Positions 50,596 through 60,334 of a DNA stretch of 64,000 bases are shown here, in pieces. Source of the stretch: Hyphomicrobiales bacterium. GTDB lineage: Bacteria; Pseudomonadota; Alphaproteobacteria; Rhizobiales; Rhodobiaceae. The position numbers and the translations under genes are program-made. The first letter of the stretch is position 1. The number at the start of each line of letters is the position of its first letter. The notes beneath the pieces were generated by a model. The model made no database searches. It was given only the letters and a program-made list of their open reading frames with translations, and had not been told where the DNA came from. The stretch is from contig PKTR01000002.1 of assembly GCA_002869065.1 (NCBI GenBank), forward strand, positions 744,001 to 808,000, in the 5' to 3' direction.

Positions 50596-52242
50596 CTAGT
50601 CCGCGACAGCCGGGCTGTCGACGGCCTCAAGGCGGAAGGCAGCGGCCATCAGCGCCTTGGTGTAGTCGGTCTGCGGATGATCGAAGATTGCTTCGGCCGG
50701 GCCCGATTCCACCACTTCGCCGGCACGCATGACGATGACCTCGTTGGCCAACGCGCGCACCACCTTCAGATCATGAGAAATGAACAGATAGGCGAGGTTG
50801 TGGCGCTTCTGCAAATCGCGCAGCAGGTCCACGACCTGCGCCTGCACGCTCATGTCGAGGGCCGAGGTCGGTTCGTCGAGCATGACGAACTTCGGCTCCA
50901 GCACCATGGCGCGGGCAATCGAGATACGCTGGCGCTGACCGCCGGAGAATTCGTGCGGATAGCGATGACGGGCTTCCGGGTCGAGACCGACCTCCTGAAG
51001 CGCCTTGACGACGCGGCGGTCGCGCTCTTCGGCCGACAGGTCGGGGGCATGCACCTGCAGCCCCTCAGCGACGATCGAGCCGATCGACATGCGCGGGCTG
51101 AGTGAGCCGTAGGGATCCTGGAAGACGACCTGCAGGTCGCGGCGCAGCGGCCGCATCGTTTTCCAGTTGGCGCCCTGGATATCGCGGCCGAGATAGGCGA
51201 TGCGGCCTTTCGAGGAGATCAGCCGCAGCAATGCGAGACCGAGCGTCGTCTTGCCGGAACCGGACTCGCCGACGACGCCGAGCGTCTGACCCTCGCGCAC
51301 CGTCACGTCGACGCCGTCGACGGCCTTGATGTGACCGACGGTGCGACGCAGGAAGCCACGCTTGATCGGGAACCAGACCTTCAGCTTGTCGGCCTCGACG
51401 ACGACCGGGGCGGAGGTGTCGGTCGCCGGCGGGTCGCCCTTCGGCTCGGCGGCGAGCAGGTGCCTGGTATAGGGGTGCTGCGGCGCGTCGAAGAGCTGCT
51501 TCACCGGCCCTTCCTCGACGATCTCGCCCTTGGTCATGACGCAGACGCGGTCGGCGATCTTCCTGACGATGCCGAGATCATGGGTGATGAACAGCATTGC
51601 CATGTTGCGGCTTTGCTGCAGCTCCCTCAGCAGCGCAAGGATCTGCGCCTGCACCGTCACGTCGAGCGCGGTCGTCGGTTCGTCGGCGATCAAAAGGTCG
51701 GGCTCGTTGGCGAGCGCCATTGCGATCATGACGCGCTGGCGCTGACCGCCGGAGAGCTGATGCGGGTAGCTGGCAAGCCGCTTTTCCGGCTCGCGGATGT
51801 GCACCTGATCGAGCAGTTCGAGCACGCGGTCGCGCGCCGCCTGGCCGCTCAATCCCTTGTGGATCGACAGGTTCTCACCGATCTGCCGTTCGACCGTGTG
51901 CAGCGGATTGAGCGACGACATCGGCTCCTGGAAGATCATCGAAATGTCGTTGCCGCGCACCCGGCGCAGATCCCGCTCATCGGAATCGAGCAGGTCCTCG
52001 CCGTTGAACAGCACCTGGCCGTTCGGGTGGAAGGCGGCTGGATAGGGCAGCAGCTTCAGGGTCGACAGCGCGGTCACGGATTTTCCGGACCCGGATTCGC
52101 CGACCAGCGCGACGACCTCGCCCGGCGCGATATCGAAGGAGACGTGGCGCACGGCTTCGGTGACGTTGCCGCCCTGGCGGAAATGCACCGAGAGGTCGCG
52201 GACGGAGAGAAGCGGGGTCTTGGACGGTGTCGGCTTTGTCAT
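50596..52242 (-). CDS. yejF: ABC peptide importer ATP-binding protein, fused double ATPase (YejF type)
   Basis: A 548-residue fusion of two ABC ATPases for a YejABEF-type importer. The first domain has Walker A GESGSGKS at 48-55 and signature LSGGQRQR. The second has [12 protein letters not shown] and FSGGQRQR with [11 protein letters not shown]. Both halves end with the C-terminal region characteristic of oligopeptide-type ATPases ([21 protein letters not shown]). The ATG at 52240-52242 has GAGGGAGG upstream. It is last in the operon, energising import at the cytoplasmic face. Confidence 0.93.
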   Translation of the reverse strand: MTKPTPSKTPLLSVRDLSVHFRQGGNVTEAVRHVSFDIAPGEVVALVGESGSGKSVTALSTLKLLPYPAAFHPNGQVLFNGEDLLDSDERDLRRVRGNDISMIFQEPMSSLNPLHTVERQIGENLSIHKGLSGQAARDRVLELLDQVHIREPEKRLASYPHQLSGGQRQRVMIAMALANEPDLLIADEPTTALDVTVQAQILALLRELQQSRNMAMLFITHDLGIVRKIADRVCVMTKGEIVEEGPVKQLFDAPQHPYTRHLLAAEPKGDPPATDTSAPVVVEADKLKVWFPIKRGFLRRTVGHIKAVDGVDVTVREGQTLGVVGESGSGKTTLGLALLRLISSKGRIAYLGRDIQGANWKTMRPLRRDLQVVFQDPYGSLSPRMSIGSIVAEGLQVHAPDLSAEERDRRVVKALQEVGLDPEARHRYPHEFSGGQRQRISIARAMVLEPKFVMLDEPTSALDMSVQAQVVDLLRDLQKRHNLAYLFISHDLKVVRALANEVIVMRAGEVVESGPAEAIFDHPQTDYTKALMAAAFRLEAVDSPAVAD

Positions 52243-52253
52243 CTCGCCCTCCC

Positions 52254-53411
52254 TCACTTGAACGTCTTGCGCGGATCGAAGGCGTCGCGCACCGCCTCGC
52301 CGATGAAGATCAGCAGCGAGAGCATGATGGAAATGACGAAGAAGCCGGCAAGGCCGAGCCACGGTGCTTCGATGTTGCGTTTGCCCTGCTGCAGCAGCTC
52401 GCCGAGCGAGGCCGAGCCGGGCGGCAGGCCGAAGCCGAGGAAGTCGAGCGAGGTCAGCGTGGTGATCGAGCCGTTGAGGATGAACGGCATGAAGGTCAGC
52501 GTCGCGACCATGGCGTTCGGCAACAGATGCCGCCACATGATGGTGCGGTTGGAGACGCCGAGCGCGCGCGCCGCGTTGATGTATTCGAAATTGCGGCCGC
52601 GCAGGAATTCCGCGCGCACGACACCGACGAGCGCGACCCACGAAAACAACAGCAGGATGCCGAGCAGAATCCAGAAGTTCGGCACCAGCACGCTGGAAAT
52701 GATGAGTAGCAGGTAGAGCGCCGGGATCGATGTCCATATCTCGATGAAGCGCTGGAACAGAAGGTCGACCCAGCCGCCGAAATAGCCCTGCACGGCGCCG
52801 GCCGAGACGCCGACAACGGAGGAGATGACGGTCAGGATGAGGCCGAACAGCACGGAGATGCGGAAGCCGTAGATTAGCCGGGCAACGACGTCGCGACCCT
52901 GATCGTCGGTGCCGAGCCAGTTGAAATTGCCGGTGGTGCAGTTCGGGTCGCCGGTGCCGTCCTTGTATTTCTGGCACAGCGTGTCGCGCTCCAGCGCGAA
53001 GGCGGGCGCGGAGGGGGCCGGCGTCGGGATCTCGGTGTTGACCGTCTGGTAGGAGTAGCGGATCGGTGGCCAGACCATCCAGCCATTATCCTCGATCTCC
53101 TTTTGGATATACGGATCGCGGTAGTCGGTGACGGCGTAGAAGCCGCCGAATTTCTCTTCCGGATAGTCGACGAAGACCGGCGCCAGAAGCTCGCCCTTGT
53201 AGGAGACGATGAGCGGGCGGTCGTTGGCGATGAACTCGGCAAACAGCGACAGCACGAACAGGACGAGGAACAGCCACAGCGCCCAGAAGCCGCGCCTGTT
53301 GGCACGGAAGTTCTGCCAGCGGCGCTGGTTGAGCGGCGACAGGGTGAAGCGCGAGGGTTTGCTCACCGGTGCCTCGGCGGCTGAAACGGCGGGATCGGTC
53401 GTCGTGTCCAT
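52254..53411 (-). CDS. yejE: ABC peptide importer permease YejE
   Basis: A 385-residue inner-membrane permease. SPLNQRRWQNFRANRRGFWALWLF leads into the first membrane segment. A periplasmic region of about 110 residues (GELLAPVFVDYPEEKFGGFY to NWLGTDDQGRDV) is typical of YejE. The permease domain has about five more helices and the EAA-type loop AARALGVSNRTIMWRHLLPNA. It starts one nucleotide after the yejB stop. With YejB it forms the translocation channel for peptides. Confidence 0.95.
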   Translation of the reverse strand: MDTTTDPAVSAAEAPVSKPSRFTLSPLNQRRWQNFRANRRGFWALWLFLVLFVLSLFAEFIANDRPLIVSYKGELLAPVFVDYPEEKFGGFYAVTDYRDPYIQKEIEDNGWMVWPPIRYSYQTVNTEIPTPAPSAPAFALERDTLCQKYKDGTGDPNCTTGNFNWLGTDDQGRDVVARLIYGFRISVLFGLILTVISSVVGVSAGAVQGYFGGWVDLLFQRFIEIWTSIPALYLLLIISSVLVPNFWILLGILLLFSWVALVGVVRAEFLRGRNFEYINAARALGVSNRTIMWRHLLPNAMVATLTFMPFILNGSITTLTSLDFLGFGLPPGSASLGELLQQGKRNIEAPWLGLAGFFVISIMLSLLIFIGEAVRDAFDPRKTFK

Positions 53412-53412
53412 C

Positions 53413-54528
53413 TCAGACCTCCCGGCTCTCGAAGTCGATGCGCGGATCGATCTGGGTGTAGATCAGATCGGTGACGAGGTTCACCACCAGCCCCATCAGC
53501 GAGAAGATGTAGAGGGTGGCGAAGACGACCGGGTAGTCGCGGTTGATGACCGACTCGAACGACAACAGGCCAAGCCCGTCGAGCGAGAAGATCTGCTCGA
53601 TCAGCAGTGAGCCGGTGAAGAACGCGCTGATGAAGGCGCCGGGGAAGCCGGCGATGACGATCAGCATGGCGTTGCGGAAGACGTGGCCGTAGAGCACCTG
53701 GCGCTCGGTCAGGCCCTTGGCGCGGGCCGTCACGACGTATTGCTTGCGGATCTCGTCGAGGAACGAGTTCTTGGTCAGAAGCGTCGTCGTGGCAAAGGCC
53801 GACAGCGCCATTGCCGTCAGTGGCAGTACCAGATGCCAGAAATAGTCGATGATGCGGGCCGGCCAGGAAAGCTGCTCCCAGTTTTCCGAGGTCAGGCCGC
53901 GCAAGGGGAACCAGTCGAGGAAGGACCCGCCGGCGAACAGCACGATCAACAGAACGGCGAAGAGGAAGCCGGGGATCGCGTAGCCGACGATCACCACCGC
54001 GCTCGTCCAGATATCGAAACGGGTGCCATCGCGCACCGCCTTGGCGATGCCGAGCGGGATCGATATCGCGTAGGACAGAAGCGTCATCCACAGCCCGAGC
54101 GAGACCGAGACCGGCATCTTCTCGACGATCAGATCGATGACCGAAATATCGCGGAAATAGCTCTCGCCGAAATCGAAGCGGATGTAGTTCCACAGCATCA
54201 GCCCGAACCGCTCATACGCCGGCTTGTCGAAGCCGAACTGCTTTTCGAGCTCGGCGATGAATTCGGGATCGAGGCCCTGGGCGCCACGGTATTTCGAGCT
54301 CGCGCCCTCGCCGCCCGGCGTCTGTGCGCCCTGCTGGCCGCCGGCGAAATCGCCGCCCGCGCCACCGCCGAAACGGGCCGTGGCCGATACGTCGGTGCCG
54401 GAAAGCTGGGCGATCACCCGCTCGACCGGACCGCCCGGCGCGAATTGCACGACGAGGAAACTGACGGCCATGATGCCGATGATGGTCGGGATCATCAAAA
54501 GGAGGCGTCGAAGAATATAGGCGCCCAT
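53413..54528 (-). CDS. yejB: ABC peptide importer permease YejB
   Basis: A 371-residue permease beginning [24 protein letters not shown], followed by the [14 protein letters not shown] segment of DppB/YejB. About residues 45-80 form a Gly/Ala-rich insert ([16 protein letters not shown]). The permease domain includes [21 protein letters not shown], the coupling helix. It lies 51 nt downstream of a binding-protein gene and is probably in the same transcript. Confidence 0.95.
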   Translation of the reverse strand: MGAYILRRLLLMIPTIIGIMAVSFLVVQFAPGGPVERVIAQLSGTDVSATARFGGGAGGDFAGGQQGAQTPGGEGASSKYRGAQGLDPEFIAELEKQFGFDKPAYERFGLMLWNYIRFDFGESYFRDISVIDLIVEKMPVSVSLGLWMTLLSYAISIPLGIAKAVRDGTRFDIWTSAVVIVGYAIPGFLFAVLLIVLFAGGSFLDWFPLRGLTSENWEQLSWPARIIDYFWHLVLPLTAMALSAFATTTLLTKNSFLDEIRKQYVVTARAKGLTERQVLYGHVFRNAMLIVIAGFPGAFISAFFTGSLLIEQIFSLDGLGLLSFESVINRDYPVVFATLYIFSLMGLVVNLVTDLIYTQIDPRIDFESREV

Positions 54529-54579
54529 GTGTCCTGCCCGTTCCTTTCCGTCGATCCCGCCCGCTTTTCTCTGGCCGGA

Positions 54580-56478
54580 CTATGCGTCCGAATCGAGGCG
54601 CTCGGCCTTTTGTTTGTCGTACCACCAGGTGGTCTCGACCGGGAAGTCGTAGCGCGGCTTTTTGTCCGGCCAGCCGAAACGATCCCACAGCGCCACCGTG
54701 TGCACCGGCTTGTACCATTGCGGAACCCAGTAGCGGCCGGCGCGCAGCACCCGGTCGAGCGCGCGCGCAGCCGTGGTGAGTTCCTCGCGGGTCGGCGCGT
54801 TGACGATGATGTCGATGAGCGCGTCGACGACCGGGTCGGCGATGCCCGAGAGATTGTCGGAACCCGGCGCATCGGCGGCCGCCGAGCCCCAGAAGCGGCG
54901 AATGCCCTCGCCCGGCGTCGCGTTCATGGTGTAGCGCCGCGTGGTGACGTCGAAATCGTAGTCCTTCAGCCGAAGCTGGTACTGCGCGGGATCGACCAGA
55001 CGGAAGCTCGCCTCGATGCCGAGCCGCTTCAGATTGCCGATATAGGGCAGCACGATGCGCTCAAAGAGCGGCGAATCCTCGAGGAACTCGATGGTGAGCG
55101 GGGTGCCATCGGAGCGCCGCATGACCCCGCCCTCAAGGCTGTAGCCAGCCTCGCGCAGCAGCCCGGCGGCGTGGCGCAGTATCGCCCGGTCGCGGCCGCT
55201 GCCGTCCGACGTCGGCGGCGAAAACGGTTCGCGGAACACCTCGTCGGGCACTTTCCCCTCGAAGCGTTCGAGCAGCGCCAGCTCGCCGGCGCCCGGCAGG
55301 TCGCTCGCCATCATGTCGGAGTTCTGGAAGAAGGAGTGAGTGCGGGTGTAGAGGCCATAGAACAAATTGGTGTTCGACCACTCGAAGTCGAAGGCGTAGA
55401 TCAACGCCTCGCGCACACGCGGATCGGCGAGATGCGGGCGCCGCGTGTTGAGGAAAAAGCCCTGCGCGCCGGAGGGGCGGTCGTCGGGGAAGGTCTCGCG
55501 AATGATGCGCTTGTCGGCGACGGCGGGAAAATCGTAGCCGGTCGCCCATTTCTTCGACGAGAATTCCTCGCGGAAATCGAGCCGGCCCTTCTTGAAGCCC
55601 TCGAAGGCGACATCGCTGTCGCGATAGAAATCGATGCGGATGACATCGAAATTATGGTGGCCGACGATGGTCGGCAGATCCTTGCCCCAATAGTCGGGAT
55701 CGCGGGCGTATTCGACGAAATCGCCGACATCGAAACGGCCGATGCGGTAGGGGCCCGAGCCGAGCGGGCGTTCAAGCGTCGAGGCGGAAAAATCGTTGGC
55801 CTCGTAGTAGGCCTTCGAGAACACCGGCAGTTGCGCGACGACGAGCGGCAGGTCGCGGCTGCGGCTCTCGGCGAAGGTCAGCGTGACATCGTGCGGCCCG
55901 TCGGCCTCGGCGTTTTCGAGCGCGAGGATCGTCTGGGCGATGTTCGGATGGCCCTTTTCCTTCAACAGCTTCAGCGAGAAGGCGACATCGTCGGCCGTCA
56001 CCGGCGTGCCGTCATGAAAGCGGGCTTCCTCGCGCAGATGAAAGGTGTAGCGGCTACCGTCGTCAGAGGCCGTCACTGAATGAGCAAGCAGGCCGTAGAT
56101 CGCGTCGGGCTCGTCGAGGGCGCGCACCATCAGGCTGTCGAACAACAGCTCGAGGCGCGGCGGGGCATCGCCCTTCAGCACGAAGCCGTTCAGCGTGTTG
56201 AAGGTGAGCGCGTTCTGATTATAGGCCCAGCTCGGCGCGGTCCAAACGAGCCTGCCGCCCTTCGGGGCCTCGGGGTTCACATAGGCGAAATGGGCGAAGT
56301 CGGGCGGATAGGCGAGATCGCCGAACACCGAAAGGCCGTGGCGCGCACCGCCTTCAGACGCTCGTGCCGCCGGCGCGCGCCAGGGCACGAGGGCTGCGGC
56401 AGCCGACGCCGCTGTCAGTTCGAGCACCTGACGCCTGTTCGGCATCCACGGCGTGTTCGCCGCATCCGCTCCGCTCAT
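54580..56478 (-). CDS. peptide-binding protein of the YejA type, Tat-like signal
   Basis: A 632-residue family 5 (SBP_bac_5) substrate-binding protein. The start MSGADAANTP and NRRQVLELTAASAAAALVPW form a twin-arginine-like signal (R15 and R16). The mature domain has YPPDFAHFAYVNPEAPKGG and GSGPYRIGRFDVGDFVEYARDPDYWGKDLP, characteristic of YejA. The ATG at 56478 overlaps the upstream binding-protein stop (ATGA). It is the second of two tandem YejA-type genes; the other carries a Sec-type signal. Folding before export is a common reason for Tat use, but none is visible here. Confidence 0.9.
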   Translation of the reverse strand: MSGADAANTPWMPNRRQVLELTAASAAAALVPWRAPAARASEGGARHGLSVFGDLAYPPDFAHFAYVNPEAPKGGRLVWTAPSWAYNQNALTFNTLNGFVLKGDAPPRLELLFDSLMVRALDEPDAIYGLLAHSVTASDDGSRYTFHLREEARFHDGTPVTADDVAFSLKLLKEKGHPNIAQTILALENAEADGPHDVTLTFAESRSRDLPLVVAQLPVFSKAYYEANDFSASTLERPLGSGPYRIGRFDVGDFVEYARDPDYWGKDLPTIVGHHNFDVIRIDFYRDSDVAFEGFKKGRLDFREEFSSKKWATGYDFPAVADKRIIRETFPDDRPSGAQGFFLNTRRPHLADPRVREALIYAFDFEWSNTNLFYGLYTRTHSFFQNSDMMASDLPGAGELALLERFEGKVPDEVFREPFSPPTSDGSGRDRAILRHAAGLLREAGYSLEGGVMRRSDGTPLTIEFLEDSPLFERIVLPYIGNLKRLGIEASFRLVDPAQYQLRLKDYDFDVTTRRYTMNATPGEGIRRFWGSAAADAPGSDNLSGIADPVVDALIDIIVNAPTREELTTAARALDRVLRAGRYWVPQWYKPVHTVALWDRFGWPDKKPRYDFPVETTWWYDKQKAERLDSDA

Positions 56479-58316
56479 TTTGCGGCTTCCGTCCTGGCCG
56501 CCTTCTCCGCGTCCCACCACCATATGTCGGGGAAGGCATGGGAGAATTCGAGTGTCACATCGGGCCGGGAGAAGCGGTCCCAGCGGGCCGTGCGGTCGAT
56601 GTTCAGATACCATTGCGGGATGACGAAATTGTTCCACAACAACACCCGGTCGAGCGCCTTGACGGCGGCGACGAGATCCTCACGACCGTTCGCAAAGATG
56701 ATCTTCTCGATCAGCGCATCGACGGCAGGATCCTTGATGCCGGCGAAATTGCGCGAGGCGGAGTTGTCGGCGGCCTTGGACCCCCAGAAGCTGCGCTGCT
56801 CGTTGCCCGGCGACAGGGATTCGCCCCAGGAGAAGGTGATCATGTCGTAGTCGAAGCTGCGCAGCCGGTTGAGATATTGCGAGGTGTCGACGACACGGAT
56901 CGACAATTCGATGCCGATCTTCTTCAGGTTCTGCGCATAGGGCAGCACGACGCGCTCGAAATTGGGGTCGACCGAGAGGTATTCGATAGTGAAGGGTTCG
57001 CCGGTCTTGGCATTGACCAGGTTGCGGCCATCGAGTTTCCAGCCGGCATCGCGCAACAGGCCGAGCGCCTCACGCAGATTGTTGCGCAGAGCGCCGGTGT
57101 CGCCGCCGACCGGGTTGGTGTAGGGCGTGGTGAAGACCTCGTCGGGCACCTTGCCACGCACCTCTTCGAGGATCTCAAGCTCGCGGCCCTCCGGCACGCC
57201 GGTGGCGGCAAGGTCGGTGCCGGCGAAGAAGGAATCGACGCGCTTGTACTGGCTGTAGAAGATCGTGCGGTTGATCGACTCGAAATCGAAGGCGAGGTTC
57301 AGGGCGCGGCGAACGCGGGGATCGGCGAATTTCTGCCGCCGCAGGTTGACGACGAAAGCCTGCATGATGCCGCGCGCCTTGTCGTCGAAGGTCTCGAGCA
57401 CGACGCGGCCATCGCGCACGGCGGGGAAGTCGTAGCCGGTTGCCCAGGATTTCGCCGAGTTCTCGTCGCGCCAGTCGAACTGATCGCCCTTGAAAGCCTC
57501 GAGCAGCACGTTGGAATCGCGGAAGACCTCGTAGCGCATCTTGTCGAAATTGTCCTGCCCGAGCGCGACCGGCAGATCCTTCGCCCAGTAATCCTCGACC
57601 CGCTCGAAGGTCACCGTGCGGCCGGCGTCGAAACTGCCGACCCTGTAGGGGCCCGAACCGAGCGGCGGCTCCAGAATCGTCTTTTCGATCGAGCGCTGCT
57701 TGCCGTCCTTGTCGGCGCCTTCCCACCAATGCTGCGGCAGTACGGTCAGTTCGCCGACGATATGCGGCAGCTCGCGGTTGCCGGCCTGGTCGAAAGTGAA
57801 GGTAACTTCGCGCTCACCCGTCACTTCGGCCTTGGCGACGTGGCTGTAATAGAAGCGGATATTGGGGTTGAGCTCGACCTGCTTTTCGAAGCTCCAGACC
57901 ACATCTTGCGGCGTGATCGGCGTGCCGTCGTGCCATTTCGCCTCGGCCCGCAGCCGGAACTTCGCCCAGGAGAAATCGTCCGGATACTGGATCGCCTCGG
58001 CGATGAGGCCGTACATGGCGGAGATGTCGGCTTCGTCATAGGCCCGCTTCATCAGCGTCTCGAAGACGTGACCGAGACCCGGCGCGCTGTCGCCCTTGGG
58101 CAGGATCGGATTGAAGCTGTCGAAGGCGCCGGTGGTCGACAGGCGAACCTCGCCACCCTTCGGCGCCTGCGGATTGACATAGCGGAAATGTGGGAAGTCC
58201 GCTGCGAGAGCCGGTTCGCCGACCAGCGAGGTGGCGTGCCGCCATTGCGGTTCGGCGGCAGCAGACGGCAGGGCGAGCAGGGCGAGAAAAATGGCCGACA
58301 GCAGGGACAGTCTCAT
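56475..58316 (-). CDS. yejA: peptide-binding protein of the YejA type, Sec signal
   Basis: A 613-residue family 5 binding protein. The N-terminus MRLSLLSAIFLALLALPSAAA is a Sec signal peptide with a cleavage region after AAA. The mature domain begins EPQWRHATSLVGEPALAADF and includes HFRYVNPQAPKGGEVR and GSGPYRVGSFDAGRTVTFERVEDYW. The ATG at 58316 has CGAGG close upstream; in-frame ATGs 7 and 38 codons upstream lack the signal logic. It heads the yejA-yejA-yejB-yejE-yejF operon. The two binding proteins share blocks but are clearly diverged, so they may serve different peptides. Confidence 0.92.
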   Translation of the reverse strand: MRLSLLSAIFLALLALPSAAAEPQWRHATSLVGEPALAADFPHFRYVNPQAPKGGEVRLSTTGAFDSFNPILPKGDSAPGLGHVFETLMKRAYDEADISAMYGLIAEAIQYPDDFSWAKFRLRAEAKWHDGTPITPQDVVWSFEKQVELNPNIRFYYSHVAKAEVTGEREVTFTFDQAGNRELPHIVGELTVLPQHWWEGADKDGKQRSIEKTILEPPLGSGPYRVGSFDAGRTVTFERVEDYWAKDLPVALGQDNFDKMRYEVFRDSNVLLEAFKGDQFDWRDENSAKSWATGYDFPAVRDGRVVLETFDDKARGIMQAFVVNLRRQKFADPRVRRALNLAFDFESINRTIFYSQYKRVDSFFAGTDLAATGVPEGRELEILEEVRGKVPDEVFTTPYTNPVGGDTGALRNNLREALGLLRDAGWKLDGRNLVNAKTGEPFTIEYLSVDPNFERVVLPYAQNLKKIGIELSIRVVDTSQYLNRLRSFDYDMITFSWGESLSPGNEQRSFWGSKAADNSASRNFAGIKDPAVDALIEKIIFANGREDLVAAVKALDRVLLWNNFVIPQWYLNIDRTARWDRFSRPDVTLEFSHAFPDIWWWDAEKAARTEAAK

Positions 58317-58462
58317 GACACCTCGTTGGTACACCATGGTCACTTCCACCATTCTAGGCAGCGATTGCGGCGAGCAACACCGTTTCGGCGAAATCTGACG
58401 AAAATTTAATCTCGGTGGACAGCTGCGCATTTCAAGCCACCGACCACGAAAAAGGCCGGGCA

Positions 58463-58491
58463 CAAAAAAGGCCGGGCTTTTGGGCCCGGCC
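58463..58491 (-). terminator. intrinsic terminator of cycM with a duplicated 3' arm
   Basis: On the minus strand GGCCGGGC pairs with GCCCGGCC around CCAAAA and is followed by TTTTTT. A second GCCCGGCC then TTTTT follows at 58461-58449, so the same 5' arm has two possible partners. Confidence 0.85.
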
Positions 58492-58539
58492 AATTCGTCG
58501 CGCGATCGCAGAGGCTGCGTGCGCGGTTTGCTTCGCAGC

Positions 58540-59271
58540 CTATTGAGCCGGCGCGGTGACCGCTGCCGGCGGCTCGCTCGGCAGATCGGTTGCCGGTGCG
58601 GTCGTCTCGGCCGGAGCGGCTTCCGCGGGTGCTTCTGCCGGGGCTTCCGCGGCAGGTGCAGCCTCAGCCGGTGCAGCTTCTGCCGGGGCTTCAGCAGCAG
58701 GAGCAGCTTCAGCCGGGGCCTCGGCGCTCGGCAGCGGCGCCGGCGAGTCGGCCATGGTGCGCAGGAAGCCGATCACGTTGGCCCGGTCGGTGTCCTTCTT
58801 GAAGCCGGCGAAGGACATCTTGTTGCCCGGCACGGCTTCCTTCGGATTCGTCAGGTACGTGTTCAGCGTCTCGTAATCCCAAGTCGCGCTCTGGCCGAAT
58901 TCAGCCATCGCCGCCGAATAGGAGAAATCTGCGTGGGTGCCCGGCGTACGGCCGACGATCTCGTACAGATTCGGGCCGACGCGGTTCGGACCGCCCTTTT
59001 CCCAGGTGTGACAGGCCTTGCACTTGCTCATCTGCTTCTCGCCGGCCGCAAGATCGGCGTTGGCGAGCAGAGTGGCAAACGGCACGGCTTCTTCGGCCGG
59101 CTTCTCTTCTTCGGCTGCGGCCGTCTCTTCACCGGCCACCTCGATCACGAAGCCCGGCTTTTCCGGCATCTCGTGATGGAAGATGAAATCGGCGACATAG
59201 CCGAGGCCGAGAACGCCAAGCACGGTGCCGAGGATCGCGCCGGCGAATTTGTTGATTTCGAAAAAGTCCAT
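58540..59271 (-). CDS. membrane-anchored cytochrome c (CycM type) with a long Ala/Pro/Glu tail
   Basis: A 243-residue cytochrome c. An N-terminal anchor (INKFAGAILGTVLGVLGLGY) holds it in the membrane. The haem site is C84-K-A-C87-H88, and the sixth ligand is probably M152 in GNKMSFAGF. CycM-type proteins pass electrons from the bc1 complex to the aa3 oxidase in rhizobia. After about residue 180 a low-complexity tail of repeated APAEAAPAAE-like units runs to the end; its length likely varies. The ATG at 59271 begins MDFFEINKFAG; a longer start at 59328 lacks the expected ending of the leader. Confidence 0.93.
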   Translation of the reverse strand: MDFFEINKFAGAILGTVLGVLGLGYVADFIFHHEMPEKPGFVIEVAGEETAAAEEEKPAEEAVPFATLLANADLAAGEKQMSKCKACHTWEKGGPNRVGPNLYEIVGRTPGTHADFSYSAAMAEFGQSATWDYETLNTYLTNPKEAVPGNKMSFAGFKKDTDRANVIGFLRTMADSPAPLPSAEAPAEAAPAAEAPAEAAPAEAAPAAEAPAEAPAEAAPAETTAPATDLPSEPPAAVTAPAQ

Positions 59272-59467
59272 TCTTCTGGCTCCAGTCCGCCCTTGTGACC
59301 CGGGGACATGCTCCCCCCAAGGCGGCATATCCGGTCAAAACCGGGCCGAAACTACAGGGTTTGCCGGAGCCATGTCCATAGTGTAAACGGCGTCATGGGT
59401 CGTTTCGTCCCGGTTTTTCGCTGTCTCGTCGGGGCTCAACCCCGGCTTTCATCAAAAGGATCTTGCC

Positions 59468-60205
59468 ATGACCGGCCACGCCCTGGTCCTCGTTCCCGCG
59501 CGCATGTCGTCGACGCGGCTGCCGGGCAAACCGCTTGCCGATATCGCCGGCGAGCCGATGATCGTTCATGTCTGGCGGCGCGCCAGCGAGGCGCAAATCG
59601 GTCCGGTGCTGGTGGCCTGTGATGATCAGCGCATCGTCGATGTGGTCGAGGCCGCCGGCGGCAAGGCGATCCTGACCCGCGACGATCACGAGTCCGGCTC
59701 CGACCGCATCTTCGAGGCCGTGGAACATTTCGACCCCGAGGGCCGCTACGACATGGTGGTCAATGTGCAGGGCGATCTGCCGACCATCGACCCGGACGAG
59801 ATCCGCGCCTGCTTCGCGCCGCTGGAGGATCCGGCGGTCGATATCTCGACGCTCGCCGCGCTCATCACCGACGAGGAAGAGGTGACGGATCCGCATGTGG
59901 TTAAGGTGATCGGCACGCCGGTCGGACCGAACCATTTGCGCGCGCTGTATTTCACCCGCGCCACCGCGCCCTACGGCGAGGGGCCGCTCTATCATCATAT
60001 CGGCCTCTATGCCTATCGCCGCGAGGCGCTGAAGCGCTTTGTCTCGCTGCCGCCGAGCACGCTCGAAAAACGCGAAAAGCTCGAACAGCTCCGGGCGCTC
60101 GAAGCCGGCATGCGGATCGATGCGGCCATTGTCGATATCATCCCGCTCGGGGTCGACACGCCGGCCGATCTGGAAAAGGCCCGCCGGAAGATGGCGCGCG
60201 GCTAA
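59468..60205 (+). CDS. kdsB: 3-deoxy-manno-octulosonate cytidylyltransferase
   Basis: KdsB activates Kdo with CTP to CMP-Kdo for lipopolysaccharide inner core synthesis in the cytosol. The 245 residues start [20 protein letters not shown], with the [12 protein letters not shown] nucleotide motif. [13 protein letters not shown] and [15 protein letters not shown] bind metal and substrate, and [14 protein letters not shown] is also typical. It is divergent from cycM and lies upstream of pheA. The start has AAAAGGA a little upstream. Confidence 0.95.
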   Translation: MTGHALVLVPARMSSTRLPGKPLADIAGEPMIVHVWRRASEAQIGPVLVACDDQRIVDVVEAAGGKAILTRDDHESGSDRIFEAVEHFDPEGRYDMVVNVQGDLPTIDPDEIRACFAPLEDPAVDISTLAALITDEEEVTDPHVVKVIGTPVGPNHLRALYFTRATAPYGEGPLYHHIGLYAYRREALKRFVSLPPSTLEKREKLEQLRALEAGMRIDAAIVDIIPLGVDTPADLEKARRKMARG

Positions 60206-60334
60206 CCGTCGTTTCGCCAATCGGTTCCATTTCGGCGGAAAACCTTTGTCCCGACAGCGGCAAAGGAGTATGAGTGCCGGGCCGCGCGGCAGCCAAGCCG
60301 CGCGTTGTGCTGTTAATAAGGAGGTGCGACCGCC

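Noticed and set aside
52243-52977. Longer N-terminus of the double ATPase
   Set aside because: It is a shadow frame inside yejE; the true start at 52242 has a strong GAGGGAGG.
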